This document shows positions 7,062 through 13,253 of a stretch of DNA of 26,863 nucleotides, in pieces (positions within the stretch are counted from its first letter, which is position 1; every line of letters starts with the position of its first letter). The stretch comes from a virus. Where the stretch lies: the IMG/VR virus record IMGVR_UViG_3300005935_000106, positions 1-26,863 of that record; one strand, 5' to 3'. The position numbers and the translations under genes were made by a program. The notes beneath the pieces were generated by a model, which saw only the letters and a list, made by a program, of their open reading frames with translations, had not been told where the DNA came from and did no database searches.

Positions 7062-8189
7062 ATGGATGAGTATTTCGATAGTAATTTAAGAGTTGAAGGT
7101 TTTGATTTTGAAGAAACTGATAATAAATTCATAATTTTCTCAGTACCTATTTTAGCAGAAATGGTGCAAGATTATAATGATGGCATGGTTCTTAAAGATG
7201 CAACCGAGATTAAAAAAGTGGTTGTTCAAAACATACCGCTTACAATGGTTGACGAATCCCCATCACATCCCGAATTTCTAACTGGCGCAGAACCGTCTTA
7301 TGTTGCCGATGTGCAAGTTGGTTTTATGACAGAACCAACAAGATTAAAGTCTACTGCTGATGTTGCACATAAAAGATATGCGGATTTCATTATCGATAAT
7401 AACGATAAAACAAAAGTTCTTATTGACGATTATAAAAATGGCGGGTTTATTGATACAAGTATCGGTTTCAAATGTAAAGATGATAAAACCCCTGGAACTT
7501 TCAAAGGTAAAAAATACGATTATATTCAAAGAGATATTGTGTTAGATCATAATGCAATTCTCATAGATGCCCAAGGTCGAAAGGCTACGGGTAGAATGCC
7601 GAGTCCTATTGGTGGAATTGGCGCAGATTCAAACAATAAAAAAATACCGGGTGATAATATGTCTGAAGACATTAAAGAACTACAAAAAGATAATGCTGCC
7701 CTGAAAAAACAAATTGATGACTCTAATAAAAAATTAGAGAAAATTGAGGCTGATGCTAAACTTGCTAAAGAAAAAGCAGATGATGAAGCTGATGCAAAAA
7801 AAACTCAGGATGCTAAAACTGTTGAAGAACAGAAAACAAGAATGGATGAACTTACAATCGAACGGGATAATTTCAAGAAAGAAATTGATTCCAAAGGTGT
7901 AGAGCTTCAGAAATTTAAAGATGCTGAAAAAGAAGTAATGGATGCAAAAAGAGACGCTCTTAAAAAAGCAGATCCAGACCATGCAGAACTTTACGATACA
8001 GCCTCAGAAGAGCTTATCACTAAGTTTGCTGATAAGTTGAATGAGAACAAAGACAGTAAATCCAAAAATATCGGTGCTGACATGATGCCAATTAGTAGGA
8101 GTGCTAATGTTGCTGGTGATAAACGGATGAAAAACTGGAAGGCTAACGGTAATGTAGAACCTTCTAAGAAAGACAAGGGTGATGAATAA
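7062..8189 (+). CDS. Prohead protease fused to scaffold (DUF2213-like)
   Basis: This 375-residue protein has two parts. Residues about 10-185 resemble the DUF2213 type of prohead protease: VDESPSHPEF near 63-72, a segment FIDTSIGFKC around Ser133, then DYIQRDIVLDHNAILIDAQGR with His163 and a trailing Gly-Arg. The Ser and His are the likely catalytic pair. Residues about 200-340 are a long, charged coiled coil rich in Lys, Glu, Asp and Ala, as in scaffold proteins, and the tail is basic. The protease would clear the scaffold and trim head proteins during maturation. An internal start at codon 200 may make the scaffold alone. It lies directly upstream of the decoration-like and major capsid genes, the expected order. 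Catalytic residue choice is by eye. Confidence 0.8.
   Translation: MDEYFDSNLRVEGFDFEETDNKFIIFSVPILAEMVQDYNDGMVLKDATEIKKVVVQNIPLTMVDESPSHPEFLTGAEPSYVADVQVGFMTEPTRLKSTADVAHKRYADFIIDNNDKTKVLIDDYKNGGFIDTSIGFKCKDDKTPGTFKGKKYDYIQRDIVLDHNAILIDAQGRKATGRMPSPIGGIGADSNNKKIPGDNMSEDIKELQKDNAALKKQIDDSNKKLEKIEADAKLAKEKADDEADAKKTQDAKTVEEQKTRMDELTIERDNFKKEIDSKGVELQKFKDAEKEVMDAKRDALKKADPDHAELYDTASEELITKFADKLNENKDSKSKNIGADMMPISRSANVAGDKRMKNWKANGNVEPSKKDKGDE
7659..8189 (+). CDS. Likely internally started scaffold protein (nested)
   Basis: Inside the protease-scaffold gene, in the same frame, Met200 (MSEDIKELQKDN) is preceded by GGGTGATAAT, which contains the GGTGAT ribosome binding core at a spacing of four to five bases. 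It falls exactly at the junction between the protease domain and the coiled coil. The product would be 176 residues of scaffold alone. Nested protease/scaffold genes of this kind are established in phages such as lambda (C and Nu3). Expression as a separate protein is inference. Confidence 0.55.
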   Translation: MSEDIKELQKDNAALKKQIDDSNKKLEKIEADAKLAKEKADDEADAKKTQDAKTVEEQKTRMDELTIERDNFKKEIDSKGVELQKFKDAEKEVMDAKRDALKKADPDHAELYDTASEELITKFADKLNENKDSKSKNIGADMMPISRSANVAGDKRMKNWKANGNVEPSKKDKGDE

Positions 8190-8602
8190 TGGCTACAATA
8201 TTACATCCAATGCCTTATCCTACACGGAATAAGAATTTCAGAGCTGCAGGTACTATTTCACCAGGCGATTTAGTAGTTGTAGATTCAAGCGGTTATGTTA
8301 CAAGAACTACTGAAAGTTCTGATGACGAATGGATTGGACAAGCTTCATACAATGCAAGTCAATTTCAAGCTAATGATAGAGATTATTATAGTTCCGGTGA
8401 TCAATGTGAAGTTCATCTAAGGGGCGATGTAAGAAAAACACCTTTATCTGTAACAACTGCATTAATTACTCCAGGTAATTTTGTAAAACTAGGTTCACCA
8501 GGTAAAGTTGCAGTCGAAGCAACAGCCGCAACAAAGACATTGAATACAGTTGGTATGGTAATCGTAGGCGGTTCATCAACTTGTGAATGGATTGAACTTT
8601 GA
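8189..8602 (+). CDS. Probable capsid decoration protein
   Basis: This 137-residue beta-rich protein overlaps the previous stop by one base (TAATG) and precedes the major capsid gene. It is rich in Gly, Ser, Thr and Val, with ISPGDLVVVDSSGYV near residues 23-37, DQCEVHLRGDVRK in the middle and TPGNFVKLGSPGKVAVEA near 93-110. This repeated Pro-Gly-Asp/Asn-x-Val strand pattern is that of the DUF2190 / decoration type beta-barrel that binds the outside of HK97-fold heads. Position agrees. GGGTGATGA upstream serves as its binding site. The call is moderately firm; a minor head protein is the alternative. Confidence 0.65.
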   Translation: MATILHPMPYPTRNKNFRAAGTISPGDLVVVDSSGYVTRTTESSDDEWIGQASYNASQFQANDRDYYSSGDQCEVHLRGDVRKTPLSVTTALITPGNFVKLGSPGKVAVEATAATKTLNTVGMVIVGGSSTCEWIEL

Positions 8603-8612
8603 GGTGACTAAG

Positions 8613-9536
8613 ATGAAAAATAATAATGATGCGAGCGCAACTTCCTTTCTGACAGAAGGCGAAGTTAAGGAAATCGAAAACGTTTTCCTAACAGAACCTG
8701 ACAGAGCACTTACTTTTGATAAGGTTTTCCCAACAAAGCAAATGAAAAATCCAAATGCTAAATCTGGTGAATACTATGTCGAGAGTGATGATAGTGTTCT
8801 TGCTACTTTTGTAACTCGACTTAGAGATGCTAAGAATGTTACAGTACAGGGTAGACAAGTAACTTATTCAACATACAGACCTGCTTTATCGTATAATCTT
8901 GAAATGGCTGAAATTGAGCAATCAAGAATTTACAATACGCCTATTGATATCCGTGTTGTAAGACGTATGGTGAGGAAAATTTGGAATAAAATGAATTCCT
9001 TCGCTTGGGTTGGAGATTCTGAGTATGGTGTTAGTGGTGTCGTTGATAGTATTTCAAGCATGACTACATCTGTAGGTGCGGATATTTCTGCAATGACTAC
9101 ACCTTCAGCAATTGCAAACACGTTTATCAAAGCTTTCCAGGATTTACCTGCAAAATATAGAGAAAATTACACATATAATTTGGTTATGCCAGATGCTGTT
9201 TTAAAGTATGTTAAACAGATCGGAAATCAGACTAATGATAAGTCTGCATTTAATCAGATCCTTGACTCTATATCTCAGGTTAAAAGTATTCTACCGGAAG
9301 GTCAACTTGATGAAGCTACTGCAACGGGTGGCGGTTCTACAGTGGCTAAAGGTATTGCTTTCTTCGTTCCAACAGATGAAGATGCGACAAGAATACCTAT
9401 TGGATATTTGCCAAGAAATCATATGGAAGCTAAGCCAAAAGACCAAGAGATTGATGGTTCTGGCGAAGCAAGAATGGGTCCTGTTGAATTAACTTTTCCC
9501 GAAGCATATCTGTATGTAACTACATTACTAGGTTAA
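8613..9536 (+). CDS. Major capsid protein, HK97 fold
   Basis: The protein is 307 residues when started at the ATG at 8613, which has GAGGTGACTAAG in front, an excellent GGTGA site. An in-frame ATG at 8583 would add 10 residues but lacks a site and overlaps the previous gene. Features of the HK97 fold as seen in DUF2184 and encapsulin-like capsids are an N-terminal arm, a helix with RRMVRKIWNKMNSFAWVGD followed by YGVSGVVD (the usual 'F-x-G-D ... G-x-x-G' segment), and a late strand-rich P/A domain ending in PEAYLYVTTLL. It lies after the scaffold and is followed by a strong terminator, consistent with a highly expressed end-of-unit gene. There is no long N-terminal delta domain, which agrees with a separate scaffold. 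Confidence 0.9.
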   Translation: MKNNNDASATSFLTEGEVKEIENVFLTEPDRALTFDKVFPTKQMKNPNAKSGEYYVESDDSVLATFVTRLRDAKNVTVQGRQVTYSTYRPALSYNLEMAEIEQSRIYNTPIDIRVVRRMVRKIWNKMNSFAWVGDSEYGVSGVVDSISSMTTSVGADISAMTTPSAIANTFIKAFQDLPAKYRENYTYNLVMPDAVLKYVKQIGNQTNDKSAFNQILDSISQVKSILPEGQLDEATATGGGSTVAKGIAFFVPTDEDATRIPIGYLPRNHMEAKPKDQEIDGSGEARMGPVELTFPEAYLYVTTLLG

Positions 9537-9561
9537 ACCTAGTTCTTTTTTCTTTTTTTTT
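9528..9561 (+). terminator. Hairpin plus T-run terminator after the capsid gene
   Basis: CTAGGTTAAACCTAG (9528-9542) is a palindrome spanning the stop codon of the capsid gene, followed by a long T-rich tract to 9561. Oligo-T alone is enough in archaea; the hairpin may sharpen it or protect the mRNA end. Confidence 0.75.
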
Positions 9562-9562
9562 C

Positions 9563-9576
9563 ATATTTAATATAAA
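9563..9576 (+). promoter_or_regulatory. TATA box of the connector operon
   Basis: ATATTTAATATAAA directly follows the T-run and precedes the next gene by about 26 bases from its centre to the TTG at 9596. Confidence 0.55.
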
Positions 9577-9595
9577 ACTTAAATGGGTGATGGTA

Positions 9596-10003
9596 TTGAG
9601 ACAATTTAAAGTAAAAAGAAAAACTCTACACGTAGGGTTTAAGAAATTTGTAAAAGATCAGATTATAACTGAAGAAGATGTTGGGTCTGTTAAAATGCTT
9701 CTTACGTATGACCATATTGAAGAAATCAATATTCAAAAAACTATAGAGCCAAAAGAAGCCACTGTGGAAGAAGTTCCAGAAGAAAAGGTTCCAGAAGTTG
9801 AAGAACCATCTGAAGCTGCAGAAGAGGGAGCTCCTGAAGAAGATGATGGAGAACCTGAAGTTGCATGGACTCACAGCAAAGTTAAAGCTTTAAATAAATC
9901 AGAGCAAATTGATTTTCTTAAAGAATTAGGTGTTGATGAAAAAGATATCCCTGATAGAGAATACCAGAGAATCAAAAAGATTCTTGAATTAAAAAATAAA
10001 TAG
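9596..10003 (+). CDS. Hypothetical head protein with acidic Pro/Glu-rich linker
   Basis: The preferred start is the TTG at 9596, giving 135 residues, because GGTGA lies five bases upstream; in-frame GTG (9587) and ATG (9590) would overlap that site. The N-terminus is basic (RQFKVKRKTLHVGFKKFVKD), resembling small head proteins found after capsid genes. A low-complexity acidic linker of Glu, Pro, Ala and Val occupies about residues 58-90. The C-terminal 40 residues (SKVKALNKSEQIDFLKELGV ...) form a small helical module reminiscent of Rho-N/SAP-like tails. In related phages a protein of this type fills the slot between capsid and connectors. No precise function can be given. Confidence 0.55.
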   Translation: MRQFKVKRKTLHVGFKKFVKDQIITEEDVGSVKMLLTYDHIEEINIQKTIEPKEATVEEVPEEKVPEVEEPSEAAEEGAPEEDDGEPEVAWTHSKVKALNKSEQIDFLKELGVDEKDIPDREYQRIKKILELKNK

Positions 10004-10012
10004 TGATCACTT

Positions 10013-10261
10013 ATGACAACAACGCCTGAGAGGCTGGCAACATTGGAAAATGAGATGAAAAACTTAACCAGTGCTATTAACAAACATATAAAATGCACCG
10101 ACGACAAGATAGAAAAATTAAACAAAAAAATTCAAACTAAAGCCGATAAGATGGAAGTTGATAAAATAAATAATAAACTATGGGTTATCGCTGGCACAAC
10201 CATATTAACATTATTGACAGTAGTGGGCTTTTTGTTTTCATTAAAGATGGGATGGTTATAA
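10013..10261 (+). CDS. XhlA-like coiled-coil membrane protein
   Basis: This 82-residue protein has a heptad-rich helix (about residues 6-52, LATLENEMKNLTSAINKHIK then KIEKLNKKIQTKADKMEVDK), followed by one transmembrane helix (LWVIAGTTILTLLTVVGFLF, about 56-75) and a short end. This is the layout of the XhlA/haemolysin family of small phage membrane proteins that act with holins or anchor tail and lysis components. Its place between capsid and connector genes rather than in a lysis cassette is odd. The stop overlaps the next ATG (TAATG). The layout is clear, the function only suggested. Confidence 0.6.
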   Translation: MTTTPERLATLENEMKNLTSAINKHIKCTDDKIEKLNKKIQTKADKMEVDKINNKLWVIAGTTILTLLTVVGFLFSLKMGWL

Positions 10262-10614
10262 TGGCAAGTTATGAAAAAATAAGATATCGATTAGTTCAAC
10301 AGAACGACGAGACTTTACTTCCCGATGCGGTGTTAGATGTATTCATAGCTGACGCCACAGATCAAGCGTCCGCCCCTGATGCTACTTCTATAGAATTATA
10401 TGCGTGCTATTTAATAGCTCAAAGTTGGCAATCCCTAGGTCAAGTGACAAGAGAAGATGGCGTCACTATCAAGGTTCCAAATCCGCAACACTACTTAGAT
10501 TCTTTCAATAAGCATGTTAATAAAACAACTCAGAAAGGCGTTGGAATTAAGAAAGTATCTGTGGATCAGCGATACAAATATTCTTCCAATGGTATAACTT
10601 TAGAGCGTAGATAA
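10261..10614 (+). CDS. Probable head-tail connector (adaptor) protein
   Basis: This 117-residue protein starts at an ATG overlapping the preceding stop by one base; longer upstream frames run through the membrane protein gene and are not credible. It reads as a helical protein: YEKIRYRLVQQNDETLLPDA, then DVFIADATDQASAPDATSIELYACYLIAQSWQ. This pattern of an N-terminal helix, a helix with 'D-x-A-T-x-x-x' and a central 'A-x-x-L-x-A-x-x-W/Y' helix is that of gp6-like and SPP1 gp15-like adaptors, which sit under the portal. The following two genes complete the connector set. Family assignment is by order and pattern. Confidence 0.55.
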   Translation: MASYEKIRYRLVQQNDETLLPDAVLDVFIADATDQASAPDATSIELYACYLIAQSWQSLGQVTREDGVTIKVPNPQHYLDSFNKHVNKTTQKGVGIKKVSVDQRYKYSSNGITLERR

Positions 10615-11012
10615 TGATACACAATACAAGAGCGGTAAGTCAGAATATAAATTTAGTAGGCATAGATATTTCTGTGTTTCATTATGCTGATGCAAAAACA
10701 CCTTCTTATAATCCTATTACTCAACGTCCTATTCTTACAACCCCTACGCTTACTACTCCTCGTGCGATTAAAACTAATCCGACTGAATTAGAGATACAAA
10801 ATTCTGGTGGACTTATAGATAATAATACAAAGAAATGTGTTGTCGATATAAGTTCGGAAGCTGAAATAGGTGATACTGTCGTCTTAGATGGTTTGACCTC
10901 TGCAGGTTTAACAGATAGCGTTGTTCAATACAGAATTGTAACAACTAATATCAAAAATTTAAAGAAGGATTTGTTTATTAAGAATCAGAACGAGGAAGAG
11001 TACAATGGCTAA
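10614..11012 (+). CDS. Putative head closure protein
   Basis: This 132-residue protein is coupled to the gene before (TAATG) and overlaps the next by eight bases. It is Thr/Pro-rich in the middle (ITQRPILTTPTLTTPRAIKT) and beta-rich towards the end (KKCVVDISSEAEIGDTVVLD). Proteins of this size and place are usually head completion or stopper proteins that seal the portal. I see no decisive motif, so the name follows gene order between adaptor-like and gp10-like genes. Confidence 0.45.
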   Translation: MIHNTRAVSQNINLVGIDISVFHYADAKTPSYNPITQRPILTTPTLTTPRAIKTNPTELEIQNSGGLIDNNTKKCVVDISSEAEIGDTVVLDGLTSAGLTDSVVQYRIVTTNIKNLKKDLFIKNQNEEEYNG

Positions 11013-11412
11013 GATTACGTTTAAAGCACAATTAAAAGATAAAGCATTGAGGGCGTCTCTTTCTGAATTAAAAAAAGAATATCCAAATATGGCTAAAGCT
11101 TATAAGATTGAGAAAGTAGAACAGGCTGCACGAATCGGAAGAGAAAAATTCACTCCATTTAAAACAGGAAATTTAAAATCCACTTTGAGACATGAAGTTC
11201 GTGATGATGACAGGGTTTTTTATGTTGCTGGCGGAATTCAAGGCAAGGGCAAAGGCGGAAGCGTATTTGTTAATTACGCATATTGGGTAAACAGAGGCAC
11301 TTCTAAATTTGAAGGGTTCTTTTTTCTTGAGAAATCTGCCGAGGAATCGCTAAGCACAACAAATTCTTTCGCTGATGAAGCCCTTCGGTCATGGTTGAAA
11401 ATAATAGATTAA
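11005..11412 (+). CDS. HK97 gp10-like neck / tail completion protein
   Basis: This 135-residue protein matches the HK97 gp10 family pattern. A helical N-terminal half carries FTPFKTGNLKSTLRHEV, where T-G-N/x-L-x-x-S/T is the hallmark, followed by VNYAYWVNRGTSKFEGFFF, the 'Y-A-x-x-v-x-x-G-T' motif, and a C-terminal helix. Family members lie in the neck between connector and tail tube. The ATG at 11005 has GAGGAAG in front. The gene ends just ahead of the second copy of the repeated promoter element. The call is good at family level. Confidence 0.75.
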   Translation: MAKITFKAQLKDKALRASLSELKKEYPNMAKAYKIEKVEQAARIGREKFTPFKTGNLKSTLRHEVRDDDRVFYVAGGIQGKGKGGSVFVNYAYWVNRGTSKFEGFFFLEKSAEESLSTTNSFADEALRSWLKIID

Positions 11413-11415
11413 TTG

Positions 11416-11451
11416 TTTATAATATAAAAAGAAAAGAATTCTATATATTTA
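11416..11451 (+). repeat. Promoter element, copy 2 of the repeated ~35-bp element
   Basis: It begins TTTATAATATAAAAAGAA and includes TTCTATA, as at 7024-7058. The two copies differ by a few bases over about 35 positions. Here it is 55 bases from the next start, so a second TATA (11474-11485) probably drives the gene, leaving this copy as an upstream control site or an alternative promoter. Confidence 0.6.
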
Positions 11452-11473
11452 TAATTGATTAAAATTCGTTGGA

Positions 11474-11485
11474 ATTTAATATAAA
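11474..11485 (+). promoter_or_regulatory. TATA box before the tail terminator gene
   Basis: TTTAATATAAAT is centred about 26 bases before the ATG at 11506. GGAGAT just before that ATG could also act as a ribosome binding site for transcripts from the upstream element at 11416. Confidence 0.5.
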
Positions 11486-11505
11486 TAATCTCATTGGAGA
11501 TCATT

Positions 11506-11997
11506 ATGGTTGTAAATATAGAAACGTATGATAAGGATATAATGGAATATTCCAGAAATCTCCTTCAGAATGATTCAGAATTAGCAACACTTCTCAGTAC
11601 CGCTACTGTAATACTTACAACCCCGATGACAGATAATATTTTTGTTGGTCGACCAGTAAACCAGAAAAAAGGTTTTCGTAATCCGAGAATCGTTCTTGAA
11701 GCACCTATTAAATTACCAGGTAATGTTGGTGATAATCCCGATGCATATCAAGAATCAGAAATGACTTTTCAAATAAGTGGTTGGGTAGATAATAATCCGT
11801 GGGAATTAAATTTAAACGTAAAAAATAGAATAGAAAAAATATTTGATAATATTAATTATCAACCTTATAAGGGTTCTAATCCGTCTGGTGTGGGGCATTT
11901 CAAAGTAAACTCAACAGATAGTAATTTAGATCCTGACAAGGACAACACTTACCAAGTAACGATACTGGTGCGTGCATTTATAACAATAGACGGGTGA
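11506..11997 (+). CDS. Putative tail completion / tail terminator protein
   Basis: The protein is 163 residues from the ATG at 11506; a TTG at 11494 in frame is less likely because GGAGAT at 11497-11502 serves the ATG. It has an N-terminal helical segment, then FVGRPVNQKKGFRNPRIVLE and strands including EMTFQISGWVDNNPWELNLN, and ends with YQVTILVRAFITID. The layout of helix, strands with a charged loop, and a final strand is common to tail terminator proteins that cap the tube and join it to the head. It precedes the tube protein, the normal order. Name by order and fold pattern. Confidence 0.55.
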   Translation: MVVNIETYDKDIMEYSRNLLQNDSELATLLSTATVILTTPMTDNIFVGRPVNQKKGFRNPRIVLEAPIKLPGNVGDNPDAYQESEMTFQISGWVDNNPWELNLNVKNRIEKIFDNINYQPYKGSNPSGVGHFKVNSTDSNLDPDKDNTYQVTILVRAFITIDG

Positions 11998-12005
11998 TAT
12001 ATAAA

Positions 12006-12494
12006 ATGGGAAATCCATTCATAGTAAAAGGCTCCACTATTAAATTAGGTTCAGGAGAAGAAGAATTGAAAGCGGTCGTTATTGACGATTATGATGTTGG
12101 TGTTGGACAAGCAACACAAGAAAAAGATACAGCAACAGATGGTACTTCATACAGTTATTCTGGTGAAGATGAAGATTCAAATTTGGTTCTTCCGGTTTTA
12201 CTTACAGATGATAAGTTTATACCTATGATGAATGAAATTTATGGTGCTGCAACTTTAACAACTCCTTTAGGCATTCCAACAAGAACGTGGGATTTAAAAG
12301 CCGCAGGTACTGCCGACACTGCTCTTGAAATAGCAAGTCCTGAAACTTCCGATAGCAATATTGTAAAATGGGTCGCTGTTAATCCTAAAGGTTTAGGTAT
12401 TGCGCCTACTTCCAATAAAGGTAAAGGATTCAGTGCTAATTTAAGTTTCGCATGTGACTATTGGCAAGCTGTTTATACCGGAACTCCGTTATAA
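12006..12494 (+). CDS. Major tail (tube) protein
   Basis: The protein is 162 residues from the ATG at 12006, with GGGTGAT eight bases before it; the in-frame GTG at 11994 overlaps that site. It is beta-rich and high in Gly, Thr, Ala and Asp: IVKGSTIKLGSGEEELKAVV near the start, QEKDTATDGTSYSYSGEDED, and KGLGIAPTSNKGKGFSANLS near the end. These are the features of tube proteins. It sits right before the tail chaperone and tape measure genes and is followed by a strong T-rich terminator, as for an abundant product. Family is inferred from position and composition. Confidence 0.7.
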   Translation: MGNPFIVKGSTIKLGSGEEELKAVVIDDYDVGVGQATQEKDTATDGTSYSYSGEDEDSNLVLPVLLTDDKFIPMMNEIYGAATLTTPLGIPTRTWDLKAAGTADTALEIASPETSDSNIVKWVAVNPKGLGIAPTSNKGKGFSANLSFACDYWQAVYTGTPL

Positions 12495-12496
12495 GC

Positions 12497-12523
12497 TTTT
12501 TTTATTTTTTTATTTTTTTATAA
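12497..12523 (+). terminator. Oligo-T terminator after the tube gene
   Basis: Three T runs of seven bases each, separated by single A residues, follow the tube gene stop. This is the classical archaeal terminator form. Confidence 0.75.
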
Positions 12524-12528
12524 TTAAT
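12517..12528 (+). promoter_or_regulatory. TATA box before the tail chaperone gene
   Basis: TTTATAATTAAT is centred about 28 bases before the ATG at 12550. A GGTGA site at 12538-12542 lies between them, so the start is supported by both signals. Confidence 0.5.
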
Positions 12529-12549
12529 CAAACATATGGTGATGAAAAC

Positions 12550-13053
12550 ATGGTAGAAGTAGAATTTTGGAAACGGGGAGTGGATGAGAAATTGATTCCG
12601 CAAGAGCACACAATAACAATCGTATCTCATTTATTTAATGAAGAAATAGAAAAGTATGAGAAAAAATTATTAGCCGCTCAAATAAGCAAAGATGAAAAAA
12701 GCACCAAGGTGTATGAGAAAGTGCTAATCGAAATCAAAAAACATTTCGATGATACGGCAAAGAATGAAAAGATCACATTCCTTCCATTACTTCCTTTTGA
12801 ACAAGAAAACATAGTCACTAAAAAAGGTTGTAACGGTATTTTTGTTGAAGATATGTACGCCGATATATGTGCCAACAAATGCATTATTCCCAAATATTCA
12901 TACGATGAATGGAAGTCAATGAAAAATAGAACCTTCGTTAAAGCCATAGCTAATGAAATATTTGAAGCTTCACAATCTAAACTCACTGAAGAAGAAATCG
13001 CTGAGCAGGAAGAACTTAAAAAAAAAATTCAAATGACGATTCAGAAGGGATAG
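12550..13053 (+). CDS. Tail assembly chaperone, short (G-like) form
   Basis: The protein is 167 residues from the ATG at 12550, which has GGTGA seven bases upstream. Longer in-frame starts would run through the terminator. It is mainly helical and charged: EEIEKYEKKLLAAQISKDEK, then FDDTAKNEKITFLPLLPFEQ, and DMYADICANKCIIPKYSYDE. It stands between tube and tape measure genes, the fixed place of tail chaperones (lambda G). The last codons include three Lys from a run of ten A, after which a -1 shift opens a second frame. In known phages the short form coats the tape measure protein during tail assembly. The call rests on gene order, size and the frameshift arrangement. Confidence 0.75.
   Translation: MVEVEFWKRGVDEKLIPQEHTITIVSHLFNEEIEKYEKKLLAAQISKDEKSTKVYEKVLIEIKKHFDDTAKNEKITFLPLLPFEQENIVTKKGCNGIFVEDMYADICANKCIIPKYSYDEWKSMKNRTFVKAIANEIFEASQSKLTEEEIAEQEELKKKIQMTIQKG
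13018..13027 (+). other. Slippery A10 run, -1 frameshift site
   Basis: In frame the codons are CTT AAA AAA AAA ATT. The heptamer A AAA AAA at 13020-13026 allows a -1 slip by two tRNAs. Polymerase slippage on the A10 run would also work. The run lies 27 bases before the zero-frame stop, the usual place for the G/GT type shift. Confidence 0.7.
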
Positions 13054-13253
13054 TTAGGCATATAAGTTGTATTTTACACGAATGTGGTTACAACTTTTTT
13101 AATATCCCTAGTTTAACAAGCCATGAAGTAAGACGTTTATTGCGTGATAGAGCGAAGATGAACGAAGATCCTGCAAAACGTAAAGAGCGATGGATGGATA
13201 ATCAACTTGAAAAATTAAAATTAGAGAATTACGAAAATGACAAACAAAGCTGA
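13026..13253 (+). CDS. Frameshift extension (T-like part) of the tail chaperone
   Basis: The -1 frame is open for 75 codons from 13026 to the TGA at 13251-13253 and has no start codon near its beginning, so it must be reached by slipping. The translated segment has protein-like content: DDSEGIVRHISCILHECGYN, FFNIPSLTSHEVRRLLRDR, then a charged helix DPAKRKERWMDNQLEKLKLE. The fused product would be about 234 residues, starting at 12550. The extension overlaps the tape measure start by 17 bases. This matches the GT protein of siphoviruses, where the extension recruits tube subunits. Without the shift, the 183 bases between the short form and the tape measure gene would be an unexplained gap in a tightly packed operon. 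Confidence 0.75.
   Translation, partial: NSNDDSEGIVRHISCILHECGYNFFNIPSLTSHEVRRLLRDRAKMNEDPAKRKERWMDNQLEKLKLENYENDKQS

Noticed and set aside
9208-9492. A second + frame inside the capsid gene
   Set aside because: It lies in another frame of a clear major capsid gene and has composition typical of a shadow frame.
12678-12986. Minus-strand open frame of about 100 codons opposite the tail chaperone
   Set aside because: It mirrors a well supported + strand gene, has no promoter or binding site, and all neighbouring genes run +. The same holds for minus frames at 13221-13568, 15592-15939 and 22696-23043.
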